DNA from: Mucilaginibacter daejeonensis
GTDB lineage: Bacteria > Bacteroidota > Bacteroidia > Sphingobacteriales > Sphingobacteriaceae
NCBI RefSeq assembly: GCF_020783335.1
Contig: NZ_CP086068.1
Span: 4,154,001 to 4,218,000, forward strand
DNA length: 64,000 nucleotides
Reading direction: 5' to 3'
This document shows positions 27,024 to 36,503 of this stretch, one piece after another. A program made the translations under genes and the position numbers. Position 1 is the stretch's first letter, and the number at the start of each line of letters is the position of its first letter. The notes beneath the pieces were generated by a model that ran no database searches, was not told where the DNA came from, and saw only the letters and a program-made list of their open reading frames with translations.

Positions 27024-28025
27024 TTACTTCCCGATGCTTTTCTTTAATTGTTCGAGGGTTCGGCGGCTTACCTTTACAATGGTGCCGTGTTTGTGCCCCT
27101 CTGGCACCTTCACCTTGTCCGACACATCCTCGAAGGTCTTGAAATCAGTAGTGCTCATGGCGCCATATCTTTTTAAGCGGTACGAATCATAATAGATCAG
27201 CCAGCCTTTATCGGTCTTCACCGCATTAGGGCCTTCAGAAAACAACTCAGTAAAGCGTTTGCTATAGTCATGGTACGGACCGAGCGGGCTATTGCCGAAA
27301 GCCACCAGTATGTTACGGTTAGGCCGGGTATTATCTTTCATCACCAGCACGTAGTCGCCTTTGCCACGCTTCAGGATCTGTGCATCGATCACGCTGAAAC
27401 CGGGATCAAGGAACAGTTTTTCTGGCGAGAAAGACCTGAAATCAGTAGTGGTGGTGTAATACAAGCGATGGTTGTTATTCTCATCCTCCTGCCCTTTTGG
27501 GTAGCGGAACGGGATGGTAGATGCCCACACAATGATATACTGTTTGGCCTCATCATCATAAAAGATCTCGGGCGCCCATACGTTCACGGTGGTAGGCTCG
27601 GTACTCATGATATTGATGTGCTGCTGAGCCGACCAATGGATCAGGTCTTTTGAATTGGCGTAACCAAAACCCTGGTCGCCTTTCCAGCCGGTGGTCCACA
27701 CCAAATGGAAGGTTCCATCAGGACCTTGTACCATAGATGGATCGCGCATGATCTTGGCATCACCTATCTCGGGCTTAACAAAAATATGGTCGAGGTCGGT
27801 CCAGTTCCAGGCATCATAGCTATATAGCAGGCGCAAACCTTCATTAGCCGGTTCGTGGAACGAGGTGAACAGGTAAGCGCTTTTTTTTGACGCGCAGGAT
27901 GATAGCAGCATCAAAAAGCATGTCATTGCGAGGAGTGACAACGACGAAGCGAACCCACGCGTACTGGGTCGCCGCGCTATCGCTCGCGATGACATGTTTC
28001 TAATATGGATCAAAGCACTTCTCAT
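27024..28025 (-). CDS. GH43-like five-bladed propeller lipoprotein with a repeat-built signal peptide
   Basis: The ATG at 28025 gives 333 residues; a GTG two codons upstream is also open. The lipobox LLSSC predicts a lipoprotein. The mature part looks like a GH43-type propeller: DAKIMRDPSMVQGPDGTFHLVWT, VWAPEIFYDD, IDAQILKRGKGDYVLVMKDN and SEGPNAVKTDKGWLIYYDSY supply candidate Asp and Glu catalytic residues. GH43 enzymes mostly cleave arabinofuranose or xylose. The signal peptide is odd: a 78-bp family A repeat (27919-27996) is read in frame for 26 codons and supplies much of its hydrophobic stretch (FASSLSLLAMT). Arabinose trimming of RG-II or RG-I is a plausible role. Confidence 0.75.
   Translation of the reverse strand: MRSALIHIRNMSSRAIARRPSTRGFASSLSLLAMTCFLMLLSSCASKKSAYLFTSFHEPANEGLRLLYSYDAWNWTDLDHIFVKPEIGDAKIMRDPSMVQGPDGTFHLVWTTGWKGDQGFGYANSKDLIHWSAQQHINIMSTEPTTVNVWAPEIFYDDEAKQYIIVWASTIPFRYPKGQEDENNNHRLYYTTTTDFRSFSPEKLFLDPGFSVIDAQILKRGKGDYVLVMKDNTRPNRNILVAFGNSPLGPYHDYSKRFTELFSEGPNAVKTDKGWLIYYDSYRLKRYGAMSTTDFKTFEDVSDKVKVPEGHKHGTIVKVSRRTLEQLKKSIGK
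27919..27996. repeat. Family A repeat read in frame inside a lipoprotein signal peptide
   Basis: It begins CATGTCATTGCGAGGAGTGA and ends CGCTCGCGATGACATG, with terminal inverted repeats CATGTCAT/ATGACATG. Its 78 bp equal 26 codons, so the reading frame of the GH43-like gene is kept. One in-frame ATG, a possible start codon, lies within the repeat itself. Confidence 0.85.
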
Positions 28026-28035
28026 TTCCACTTAT

Positions 28036-29433
28036 CTATACCGCATCCAGGATCAGCACCCAGTCGTTACCTTTCTTAGGTTCTCCCGGTGGGTTAAAGT
28101 TCAGCACTCTGGCTTTAGCTTGAGTAATTCCGGCAGTGATCTTGCCCGTGCGCGGATCGAACCATGAAGCTTTGATCTTGATACCCGGCAACTTGGCGGT
28201 ATTTACACTGATATTCCGGCCAGTGTAAGTATAGATGAACGCGTAATTTTTGCCGCGTGTGGCCAGCAGGTAATTGTAACGCGTACCTTGTTTGCCCGCA
28301 ATCAGCGACTGATCCGGCACGCGCTCGTAGTATGGACGCGACAACATCAGCTCTTTGATGTAGACCATTTGCTTTGCACCCGGATCATTCACCGACTGGT
28401 ACCAGTATTCTTTTGAGCCGTACGCGCTGCTCTTGTCGGTTGGCTTGTGCATTTGCATCACATCGTTATTGCCATAGGTATAGCCACAACCACCGGCAAA
28501 TACCGACCAGTAGGCATAGCGGCGAACATCCGCGGCTTTCCAGCGGGGCAGCTTTACATCGTGCAAACCGTATGGGATCTTCTCGTATGATGGTTCGGCA
28601 TCAAACGTGGGTCTGATGGGCGTTTTGGCGTAGTCCACGTTCACGTACTTCCAATTGTCCTCGCCATATTTCAAATCTTTTTTAGAGGTATCCTGGGCAT
28701 AAGTACGGTGCCCTGATTGGAAGCAATTAAAATCCAGCCAGTTCTCGTTATGGAACCAAGTAGATGATTGGGTGCGTCCGCGCGGATGATAAGTGATCAG
28801 CTTGTCGGGGTCACCTGCGCGCAAGGTCTCGCCTATAGTGTTCCACACGCGGGTGCTGTCGCTTCCGGCAATATCGCCACCGTTCATCCAGATCACGTTG
28901 CTGCGATCTTTATAACGTTTGGCCAAAAATTCAGCGTAGACCTTCGCCTTTTCGGCAGGCACATCGTGGTTCTTCGATTTGACCACCGAACCCCAAACCG
29001 GTACCATGGCCATATAAATGCCTTTTTGGGCAGCCAGATCGACGATGTAGTCGACATGGTCCCAATAATCGTACTCAGCTTCATTGTCGGGGTTAGCACC
29101 CGGTGTGACCGCTGGGTGGGCAATATTTTTGTTTACCAAGGCCGAATCGCCGTAAGCATTCGTTTCTTTAATGTCATGGATCACCATCACCTGTATCACA
29201 TTGAAGCCTTGCTTGCGGCGTATCTCCAAATATTTTTCGGCCTCTGCACGGTCCAATTTGGAGAACAGCAGCCAGCCAGTATCACCCAGCCAAAAGAAGG
29301 GCTTACCATCGGGGGTAGAAAAATAGCGATGGTTATCTGACACCTTAAGCAGCGGCAGGCCGGCATTATGAGCTTTAAAGGCCAACCCTATCACTGCCAC
29401 CAGTGTGAGCGTATAAATGATCTTTTTGAACAT
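28036..29433 (-). CDS. GH140-type apiosidase (DUF4038)
   Basis: The 465-residue exported protein has a hydrophobic N-terminus (LTLVAVIGLAFKAHNA) and a DUF4038-type TIM barrel starting DNHRYFSTPDGKPFFWLGDTGW. NVIWMNGGDIAGSDS puts Asp187 and FDAEPSYEKI puts Glu280 and Glu284 in the expected active-site positions. A small C-terminal beta-domain of the collagen-binding type (SWFDPRTGKITAG) closes the protein. This matches GH140, whose known members remove the apiose that links RG-II chains A and B to the backbone. Apiose is almost confined to RG-II and apiogalacturonan, so this gene is the strongest single clue to the substrate. It lies 3 bp after the DUF6298 gene and 10 bp before the GH43-like lipoprotein gene. 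Confidence 0.85.
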   Translation of the reverse strand: MFKKIIYTLTLVAVIGLAFKAHNAGLPLLKVSDNHRYFSTPDGKPFFWLGDTGWLLFSKLDRAEAEKYLEIRRKQGFNVIQVMVIHDIKETNAYGDSALVNKNIAHPAVTPGANPDNEAEYDYWDHVDYIVDLAAQKGIYMAMVPVWGSVVKSKNHDVPAEKAKVYAEFLAKRYKDRSNVIWMNGGDIAGSDSTRVWNTIGETLRAGDPDKLITYHPRGRTQSSTWFHNENWLDFNCFQSGHRTYAQDTSKKDLKYGEDNWKYVNVDYAKTPIRPTFDAEPSYEKIPYGLHDVKLPRWKAADVRRYAYWSVFAGGCGYTYGNNDVMQMHKPTDKSSAYGSKEYWYQSVNDPGAKQMVYIKELMLSRPYYERVPDQSLIAGKQGTRYNYLLATRGKNYAFIYTYTGRNISVNTAKLPGIKIKASWFDPRTGKITAGITQAKARVLNFNPPGEPKKGNDWVLILDAV

Positions 29434-29436
29434 GTC

Positions 29437-32400
29437 TTAAATTCTTTTTAGCCATAGCAGGCCAGCGCCGTTGGCACCCTGCCATTGGTTCATATCAGCG
29501 CCTTTTACCGTTTTAACGGCAGTGGCCTTGCCTGTACGCGCATCGATCCAGGTCGCCTGATAGGAAGCGTTAGCCTCCAATGCCAGCGGTGTCACCGTAC
29601 CTGTAGCGGTGTAAATGATGTATTCTTTTGAAGCATTGCCCAGCGCCCACTGATCCTGCGGCTGACCGGCCAGTTCAATTCCCTTCATCGTAGATGCGGC
29701 TGCCAAAAGCTTTTGATCGACCTCTTTAGGCAATACCGGCAACGATCCACCAGCAATGAAGACGGCCCAGCCATAACGGTCAAAGCCATCGCCTGAGTAC
29801 ACCACCGCTTTTGACGGATACTTGGCACGATACTCGTGCACCGCACGGTATACCTGCTCAAATGAGGTAGCTTTAGGTTTTAGCAAACGGGCATGCTGAC
29901 GTGGGGCCAGGTTCAGCCCGCCTTTAGGTTCATAGGTCTTGCCATCGGCCTGGTAGTGCCATTGGCGAATATCGATCACGTCAATGACCGAGGTCAGGGT
30001 AGCGTCAGCCAAGATCGCGTCCTGTACATCTTTGGTGGTGCTTAGGCCAATTAGTTCTTTTTTGCCTTTTTCCTTTTCCCACTGCTGGATGGTTTGCACC
30101 CAGAACTTGGTGAAATTAAGCGGGCCAGTATATTCAGCACCGATCAGTTGGATCACGCCGTTGTTACCGGCAAATGCTTCCAGATTTTGACGGATGAACT
30201 GCTGGTGCAGTTTTCGCCTTACCGGGTGGTTCACATCATAGAACTGCTCGGCCATGAACAAGCGTTTATCACCTGCGTAAGGCACCGGCTCAGGGAAACC
30301 GGTATTATTCACGTTGTTGACCGGGCGCCAAGGGAAATCGGCATAATGTGCACCTGCCTCGATGATGTTGTGTTGAAAATAATTTTGATTGATGAGTACC
30401 TGTCCACGCTGATCGGCCAGATCGGCAAATTGCTTCAGGCGGCCCCAGTACCATTTGTTGTAAGCGGTCAGGTCATATTTGCTTAAGCCATCCCAGGCCG
30501 TTTCGCGACCGGTGCGCGCAAATGGCAGTTCGTAAAAAGGTGCCCAAACATCGCCATCCATACGGCGCACACGCTCATGATCATCGCGGCGGCGTTCGTA
30601 CCATAAGGCATAATTCTGCTCAAATACGACGATGTTGCGCTTTTGCATCCAGTCTGACACCTCGGTCACATCGTCTGTAAGGCCTGTACCGGTACGGCCG
30701 GGAACCCATCGGGTGAGTGCCGGTTTGGCGTTCTTTTTTAAATAAACAGGTTTAACCGTACCATTCCACCACGGTGTTTCGTAATGCATACCGCTCAATA
30801 CGGTATTGCCACGTACCAGCCATCCGTTGCTCACTTTCATGGCCGGTGCCATAGCAACTCTTGCCAACCCTTTAACACCTATCTCGTCGATGCTTTTAGC
30901 ACCGGCGGCATTTAAAGAAATGGGATTGCGTTTAGATGCACCATCTATCCAGTCGGCTATGGTCACAGCTGGTGCTACGGCGGCCGCGGTCAGTTGCTGC
31001 GCCACCTCTACTGAGGGTGAGCTTGATGCATCAGTACTGATGTCGAGTATGTCGGCCTGCTTGGCTACATCGTGGCCTAAACGTTCTTTAAGTTGTGCGT
31101 AATAAAAGCTGCGCGGGCTGATCGAGTTGTTGGAATCGCCCCAGTAACCATCACCCGCAAATTGCGCCCATGAGCCAAAGGCCCAGTTCTGTGCACCTGG
31201 CGGTTGATAACAATCGATACGGGCGGCACTGCAATTCCAGAACAGGCTGTTGGCTGCACTCCATCCGGCACCCTGCCCGTCCTGACCCCGGTTCATGAAG
31301 CTTAGCGCATTGCCATCCATCATGAACACATCGAACAATACGCCCGATGCCCAGCTATCGATACCGCCGCTAAAGCTATTGGCCTGCCATGCCTGGCATT
31401 GCACAAAGGCATTAGGGCCCGGAGCGCAAAAACCTCCGGCGTAATCATGATAACCGTGCTCAGCATATAAGCGCTCGAACAAGGTCTGACCGCCCATGGT
31501 CCAGTAAGTATTGCGCCGATATCCACCTATTTCAGACACCGGCGCTAATGACTTGCAATCCTGCACGGTGACGCGGCTACCGGTCTCGAGCACGAAAACG
31601 GCCGAACCGGCAAAATGCTCAAAAGTGACCTGGCGTACCCAAGCATCGCGTACATTCTCTAAAGTGATCGCCATCCAGCGGTGCGCTTCGTCCTTTGGGT
31701 TGCGTGTATCATAGCTTGATACCAGATGCAGGTTCTCGATGCCTATGTTTTGCACCCGGCCGGGCCAGTTGTAAGCGGTAATAATGCCGCCACCGTAAGC
31801 GGTATCTAAAGCGGTGGTAAGCGGCGCATCGATGGTGATGGTATTCCCCGACACCTGCGTGATCTTACGATCCCAAACGATGTCGCGTTCGCCGGGTTTC
31901 CAACCTAATGCAGATATTCCCCCGCCAAACTGGTCGGTCTTTAAAAGGTCGATCCATTTTTTGGTGCTTGGGCGGCGGATGCTCACCATATCGCCAGCCT
32001 TGAACCTGCCACCGCCGATATGAAAGGTCATGGCATTCACCGGCACATACGCATCGGTGATCTGTGCGCTGTCAGTATGAATACGGTCTTGCTGACCGTA
32101 TACCCTGATAAACGTTTGCCTATCGGTACCGGCGGCGATCAGCGTGGTGCCGTTAGCGGTCATCCCACTACCCCTGAGCACTACGCCCGAGGCTTTGAGC
32201 TTCAAACTACCGTTAACGGTGTAAGTTCCTTTCTGCAGCAATACCGCACCCCGAAAGCCGTCCTTACCCATTGGCAATCCGGCCACATGATCAAGTGCCG
32301 CCTGGATACGCAAGGTAGCGTCTCCCGGCTTTACCGGTACCACCACCTTGACCGCCACGGTAGGTATGGCCTGCTCGGAGGCCATGTAACCGCAGTACGA

Positions 32401-32589
32401 ATAATCAGGTATGCGATCGCCTTTGGCTTCAAGCGCATAGATGAGCTTGCCACCCTTGTCGGCACTAACCGGCGGTTGCGGTTTCACCACTTTGGCCTTT
32501 TGCGCTAATAAGGGCGCATGTGTGAACATGCACCCTAACAGGCAGGCCGTAATTGTTCTGACCATGAAATAGCCGGACCTTTTGTCCAT
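29437..32589 (-). CDS. Large exported beta-helix plus TIM-barrel-like protein (DUF6298), function unknown
   Basis: The 1050-residue protein has a signal peptide (MVRTITACLLGCMFTHAPLLAQ after an eight-residue leader). The first half (about 60-560) is pectate-lyase-like beta-helix, with GAVLLQKGTYTVNGSLKLKASGVVLRGSG and repeated asparagine-ladder patterns. The second half (about 590-1050) resembles the DUF6298 TIM-barrel-like domain, with NIVVFEQNYALWYERRRDDHERVRR, MAEQFYDVNHPVRRK and a terminal small beta-domain (ATWIDARTGKA). Between the GH140 gene (3 bp) and the PL1 gene (12 bp) it is clearly part of the pectin machinery. It could be an RG-II glycosidase of one of the newer families, for example one acting on 2-O-methyl-fucose. 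I cannot assign a family with confidence. Confidence 0.7.
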   Translation of the reverse strand: MDKRSGYFMVRTITACLLGCMFTHAPLLAQKAKVVKPQPPVSADKGGKLIYALEAKGDRIPDYSYCGYMASEQAIPTVAVKVVVPVKPGDATLRIQAALDHVAGLPMGKDGFRGAVLLQKGTYTVNGSLKLKASGVVLRGSGMTANGTTLIAAGTDRQTFIRVYGQQDRIHTDSAQITDAYVPVNAMTFHIGGGRFKAGDMVSIRRPSTKKWIDLLKTDQFGGGISALGWKPGERDIVWDRKITQVSGNTITIDAPLTTALDTAYGGGIITAYNWPGRVQNIGIENLHLVSSYDTRNPKDEAHRWMAITLENVRDAWVRQVTFEHFAGSAVFVLETGSRVTVQDCKSLAPVSEIGGYRRNTYWTMGGQTLFERLYAEHGYHDYAGGFCAPGPNAFVQCQAWQANSFSGGIDSWASGVLFDVFMMDGNALSFMNRGQDGQGAGWSAANSLFWNCSAARIDCYQPPGAQNWAFGSWAQFAGDGYWGDSNNSISPRSFYYAQLKERLGHDVAKQADILDISTDASSSPSVEVAQQLTAAAVAPAVTIADWIDGASKRNPISLNAAGAKSIDEIGVKGLARVAMAPAMKVSNGWLVRGNTVLSGMHYETPWWNGTVKPVYLKKNAKPALTRWVPGRTGTGLTDDVTEVSDWMQKRNIVVFEQNYALWYERRRDDHERVRRMDGDVWAPFYELPFARTGRETAWDGLSKYDLTAYNKWYWGRLKQFADLADQRGQVLINQNYFQHNIIEAGAHYADFPWRPVNNVNNTGFPEPVPYAGDKRLFMAEQFYDVNHPVRRKLHQQFIRQNLEAFAGNNGVIQLIGAEYTGPLNFTKFWVQTIQQWEKEKGKKELIGLSTTKDVQDAILADATLTSVIDVIDIRQWHYQADGKTYEPKGGLNLAPRQHARLLKPKATSFEQVYRAVHEYRAKYPSKAVVYSGDGFDRYGWAVFIAGGSLPVLPKEVDQKLLAAASTMKGIELAGQPQDQWALGNASKEYIIYTATGTVTPLALEANASYQATWIDARTGKATAVKTVKGADMNQWQGANGAGLLWLKRI

Positions 32590-32601
32590 ATCTATGGTTT
32601 A

Positions 32602-34248
32602 CTATTTTCCTTTAACTACGCCTTTCTCACCTTTTTTGGCAAGCTCGTTCAAGTACACTTCGATGTTGCTGTAACCGCCGCCATTTTTGGCCATAGCTGG
32701 TGAATCGGCAGCATTGTTGGGGTTCAGGCCATGAGCTTTTTCCCAATCGTCTGGCAAACCGTCATTATCGCTGTCTTTATAGGGAGTACCTTTGTAATCA
32801 GGATAACCACCAACCTGCGATGGGTCGGTAATGATACCGATCTTGTACGAATCGATAGGCAAACGACGGTGCTCGAACTGCGTTGCAGGCAACTTCACAC
32901 CTTCTTTGTATTCGATCTTACCTGTGGCCACCTGCTTAACTATACGGTGATCCACCGCATCACGTACCGGCAAGGTAGCACCTGCGTTGGTCAGCACGAA
33001 TTGTTTACCTTCAGTAGCCGACAGGATCTTTACCGGAGGCATCGGGAATGGCTTGTTCCACTTCATGTAATCTTTGTAAGGACCGGTGTCAGGCAATTCA
33101 TCTACCTGCACGCCACCATCCCAGTTATCGGCAGTTACTTTTGGATAACCCTCCATCACGTTACCATTCACATAAGCCATACCGAACACGCGCTCTTTCA
33201 ATTTTGAACGGCCAGATTCTGGCTTCAGGATGCGGTGGCCTACGTTATTATCACGTGGGGTGGCCGGTCCTGGCTGGAAGTAGTTGTTGATGATATTGAA
33301 TTTAGCTGTGTAATCACCACCGTCCATGGTGCGATGCACCCAGTTAAATACCACGTTGTTCACAAAATTGTATATACCGTTCCAACCTACCGAAGGGTTA
33401 CGACCGGTATTATCAGCCCAAAGGTTGCGTACCAGCATGCTGTTCTCGCCACCGGTGGTGCTACCAAAGGCATGGTTCCAGGTGTCTAATGATTCTGAGT
33501 AGATACAGTTAGAGATGGTCACGTTGACGGTGCCCAGCTTTTGCTCTTTGGTACCGTCGCCCGGATCGAACATGTGACGATAGATGGACATGTTCTCATC
33601 CAAACCCCAGCTGGTAGAGCAGTGATCGATAATGATGTTACCCACCGGGTTACCACCCAATGAATCATCACGACGGCCAACGTTCGTTTCGCCACGGCGG
33701 AAACGCATGTAGCGTAATACCACATCATGTGTATTGATCCAAACAGATTCGCCCGCTACGCACACGCCCATACCAGGAGCTGATTGGCCTTCGATGGTGA
33801 TGTATGGTGCCCTGATGATGATCGGGCTTTTGATACGGATGATACCCGAAACATTGAAGACGATGATACGAGCGCCACCCTGCTCGCAGGCCCAGCGCAG
33901 TGTACCCGGACCGCTATCGGCCAAACTGGTGACCACGTAAACTTTACCACCGCGGCCACCGAACGAGTGCGCGCCGCCACCCTCGGCACCCGGGAATGCT
34001 AAAATTTCTGATTGTGGAAGGTCGGTAGGACGGGCAGCCCATGGAATGAACGGCTTACCGTGACGCATATCATAGTCAACTTGCGTGTATGCTACTTTCC
34101 ACGCCGAGTCTGACTTACGGGTAGCCTCTTTCATCATGGCGTTCGATGCGGCTGCGATGTCAGCAGGTATTTGTGGGTATTGCGCGAATGCCGGCTTCAC
34201 GAAGGATGCTGCGGCGCACAAGGTGAGTACAAGGGATGTTCTCTTCAT
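32602..34248 (-). CDS. PL1 pectate lyase
   Basis: The ATG at 34248 gives about 548 residues with signal MKRTSLVLTLCAAASFVKPAFAQ; further upstream in-frame codons lack a good start. After an alpha-helical linker the lyase begins FPGAEGGGAHSFGGRGGKVYVVTSL, followed by NIIIDHCSTSWGLDENMSIY, in which the Asp residues bind calcium, and FGSTTGGENSMLVRNLWADNTGRNP, the parallel beta-helix typical of PL1 proteins from Bacteroidota. The C-terminus has DSDNDGLPDDWEKAHGLNP, a calcium-binding linker common in this group. It cuts homogalacturonan or the RG-II backbone by beta-elimination. It is the first gene after the SusCD terminator and heads the 16223-34248 run. Confidence 0.92.
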   Translation of the reverse strand: MKRTSLVLTLCAAASFVKPAFAQYPQIPADIAAASNAMMKEATRKSDSAWKVAYTQVDYDMRHGKPFIPWAARPTDLPQSEILAFPGAEGGGAHSFGGRGGKVYVVTSLADSGPGTLRWACEQGGARIIVFNVSGIIRIKSPIIIRAPYITIEGQSAPGMGVCVAGESVWINTHDVVLRYMRFRRGETNVGRRDDSLGGNPVGNIIIDHCSTSWGLDENMSIYRHMFDPGDGTKEQKLGTVNVTISNCIYSESLDTWNHAFGSTTGGENSMLVRNLWADNTGRNPSVGWNGIYNFVNNVVFNWVHRTMDGGDYTAKFNIINNYFQPGPATPRDNNVGHRILKPESGRSKLKERVFGMAYVNGNVMEGYPKVTADNWDGGVQVDELPDTGPYKDYMKWNKPFPMPPVKILSATEGKQFVLTNAGATLPVRDAVDHRIVKQVATGKIEYKEGVKLPATQFEHRRLPIDSYKIGIITDPSQVGGYPDYKGTPYKDSDNDGLPDDWEKAHGLNPNNAADSPAMAKNGGGYSNIEVYLNELAKKGEKGVVKGK

Positions 34249-34668
34249 TTTACGTTTCTTGGTCTGTTGGTAATGGGCCTGATCGGCAATATCATATACT
34301 GAACAAAAGCGACCTCTCAAGAGCCTTTACGTTCAGATGCGATGAGCTTTCAGGAAAACTTAGGTAATATCAGGTTTTCTAATTTTACTATTCAAATATG
34401 CAACGTCGGCATCGGCCTTTTTTGTATCATATTAACATAGTGCTGTAAAATATTGTCATTTGCCTTGTCAGGCATCATAAAGCCCTATATATAGCGAACA
34501 TGTTACAAAAACAGCTCCCTGAATGATCTTTGTAGCTTGAACAACTGATCATCCCTCGTATCACATTCATCGAAACGACGGTCCAGAGTGTTAACATGAT
34601 ACAATAAGTGTCTAACAAAAAAGGGGAAAGCTTGCGCTCTCCCCTTTTCTATGGACTTGATGATGTTG
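34249..34668. other. A+T-rich intergenic region between SusD and the PL1 run
   Basis: No gene is seen in this 420-bp stretch. It holds the terminator at 34617-34650 and probably the promoter and leader of the PL1 run. A box resembling the Bacteroidota -7 element with one mismatch (CATATTTG on the minus strand near 34400) is present, but no matching -33 TTTG was found, so no promoter is called. Confidence 0.5.
34617..34650 (-). terminator. Intrinsic terminator after SusD
   Basis: On the minus strand AAAAGGGGAGAGC pairs with GCTTTCCCCTTTT across a GCAA tetraloop (13 bp, one G-T pair), and the 3' arm ends in a T tract. It begins 18 bp after the susD-like stop codon. Confidence 0.9.
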
Positions 34669-36492
34669 TTATTGCAATGGGTCGAAGGTTCCACCCCAAC
34701 CTACTGTTTGTTGCAGGTTAACGTTATTGTTAAGCGCACCGATAGGCAAGCCGTAAAAATACTCTGCCGCGGTTTGATAAGCGATAGGTGTAGTATCCAT
34801 GAATTTGGTCAACACCCTAAAGTTAGTAGCGTAAAAGGTATCGAAGTTAGTGTTGGCTGAAGCATCACGTGTACTTGCTATGTAGTCAGTATAGGTAGTA
34901 TTGTTGTTCAACGCGAAGACAACACCCAATCTACGGCGGCCGTTCAGGGTGCTGATCAGCAGTTTTCTTCTGCGCAGGTCCCAAAAACGTTTACCTTCAA
35001 AAGCAAATTCGATCTGTCTTTCTTTCATGATCGCGGTGATCATTTGAGCTTTGGTCATGCCAGCGGTCAAACCGTACAGGCCATCGCCCGCTTCGATGCC
35101 AGCGCGCTGCCTTAACGCAATGATACCTGCATAAGCTTCATCACCGGTACCTAATCTGCCAAGTTCGGCAGCTGCCTCACCTAAGTTCAACAGAACCTCG
35201 GCGTAACGGATCTCTAACCAATCGGTACCACCGAATTGTAATTTATCAGCAGTGATACCCGGGTCGATGGCTTTTCGAAGGTAGAGGCCTGTAGAGCTTG
35301 CTGCTACGGGCTCGGTAGTTTGTAACTGAGAGGCGTTGCTCTTATTGTTAGGATAGTAATAGGTCCACACGCGATAATTGCTATTGCCCAATAACGGCCA
35401 CAAAGCACCATTGTAAGCGATGGTTTGATCAAAGCGCGGATCACGGTTCTTGTAGAACGTTTGCTGGGAATATGGATACTTTGAGGTCAAGGTATCCTTA
35501 CCATCCTTCATCGGGAATGCTCTAGCCATATCCCACGTCGGTTGGTTAGATCCACTACCAGTGCTCAGTGAACGTGGTATGGTGTTGTTGGTGTAAGTGT
35601 TGCTTGCGCGACCATTGTCGGTTTGATCCGTATTGAATTGAGTAGCCAGTACTTGCTCGCTATTCTTTTCGTTGGTCCACATGGTATAGTCGAACTTATT
35701 GTACAAGCCAAAACCATTTGCTTTCAAGATGTTCACCGCATTTAGGTTGGCATCGTAAGCTGCTTGCCAACGAGTTTGATCGTTATTTGGGTTGAACAAA
35801 GGACTGGCATACTCTACCAATACCCTGCCCAGGAATGCGGCAGCAGCGCCTGAAGTGACACGACCATAGTCATTAGCATTTGGCCATTTACCCGGTAGGT
35901 ATCTTACGCATGAATCCAGATCGCTCTTGATCAGCGCTAAGGTAGCCGCTGCACTACTACGAGGTAATAAAGCTGCTTTTTTGGCTTCGTCGCCTACTGC
36001 GTCAAGCGGAGCGCTAACCAGTGGTACGCCACCGTATATCCTCATCAATTCGAAGTAGCGATAAGCTCGCCAAAAATAGGCCTGTGCGGCAAATCTTCTT
36101 TTTACTGCGGGTGCAAGTGTTCCCGCATTGATATCGCGCAGGAACATGTTGATAAAACGGATCTTACCGTAGTTGTTACCATTAGAGTTAGCTACGCCGA
36201 TATCGGTCACAGAGGCAATGGTCAAAGAGCCACTGGTAAATGCGTTATTGGAATACTGCTCGTCACTAAGCGTACTGATGCTGCTGCTGATCGAACCACC
36301 TGTGTTACCGAACCATACTGGCTGGTTTTGGGTGTACAAATAATCAACACTCAATTTAGCCGTAACAGAGTCATTGTATACTTGAGCCGCGGTAAAGTTG
36401 CCCAGATCTTGTTTCTCCAGTACTTTTTTACAGCTGCTTGCGCTGATCGCAACACCAAAAGCTGCTATGATATATAGAGATGTTCTTTTCAT
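34669..36492 (-). CDS. SusD/RagB family glycan-binding lipoprotein
   Basis: The 607-residue lipoprotein has the lipobox ISASSC (Cys21), consistent with outer-membrane surface anchoring. The body is alpha-helical with tetratricopeptide-like features. AQAYFWRAYRYFELMRIYGGVPLV and WLEIRYAEVLLNLGEAAAELG are standard SusD segments, and MKERQIEFAFEGKRFWDLRRRKLL is the family's C-terminal signature. It starts 11 bp after the SusC gene and is followed by a strong terminator. It captures the oligosaccharide at the cell surface and hands it to the SusC pore. Given the surrounding enzymes the ligand is probably RG-II or a fragment of it. Confidence 0.96.
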   Translation of the reverse strand: MKRTSLYIIAAFGVAISASSCKKVLEKQDLGNFTAAQVYNDSVTAKLSVDYLYTQNQPVWFGNTGGSISSSISTLSDEQYSNNAFTSGSLTIASVTDIGVANSNGNNYGKIRFINMFLRDINAGTLAPAVKRRFAAQAYFWRAYRYFELMRIYGGVPLVSAPLDAVGDEAKKAALLPRSSAAATLALIKSDLDSCVRYLPGKWPNANDYGRVTSGAAAAFLGRVLVEYASPLFNPNNDQTRWQAAYDANLNAVNILKANGFGLYNKFDYTMWTNEKNSEQVLATQFNTDQTDNGRASNTYTNNTIPRSLSTGSGSNQPTWDMARAFPMKDGKDTLTSKYPYSQQTFYKNRDPRFDQTIAYNGALWPLLGNSNYRVWTYYYPNNKSNASQLQTTEPVAASSTGLYLRKAIDPGITADKLQFGGTDWLEIRYAEVLLNLGEAAAELGRLGTGDEAYAGIIALRQRAGIEAGDGLYGLTAGMTKAQMITAIMKERQIEFAFEGKRFWDLRRRKLLISTLNGRRRLGVVFALNNNTTYTDYIASTRDASANTNFDTFYATNFRVLTKFMDTTPIAYQTAAEYFYGLPIGALNNNVNLQQTVGWGGTFDPLQ

Positions 36493-36503
36493 GATGTTAA
36501 CTT

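Noticed and set aside
34248..34320. Upstream TTG start for the PL1 gene at 34320
   Set aside because: The added 24 residues have no signal-peptide character, whereas the ATG at 34248 begins a typical export signal.
32602..36492. Shared first residues (MKRTSL) of the PL1 and SusD proteins as a sign of duplication
   Set aside because: The similarity stops after six residues and the codons differ, so it is a chance match of two signal peptides.
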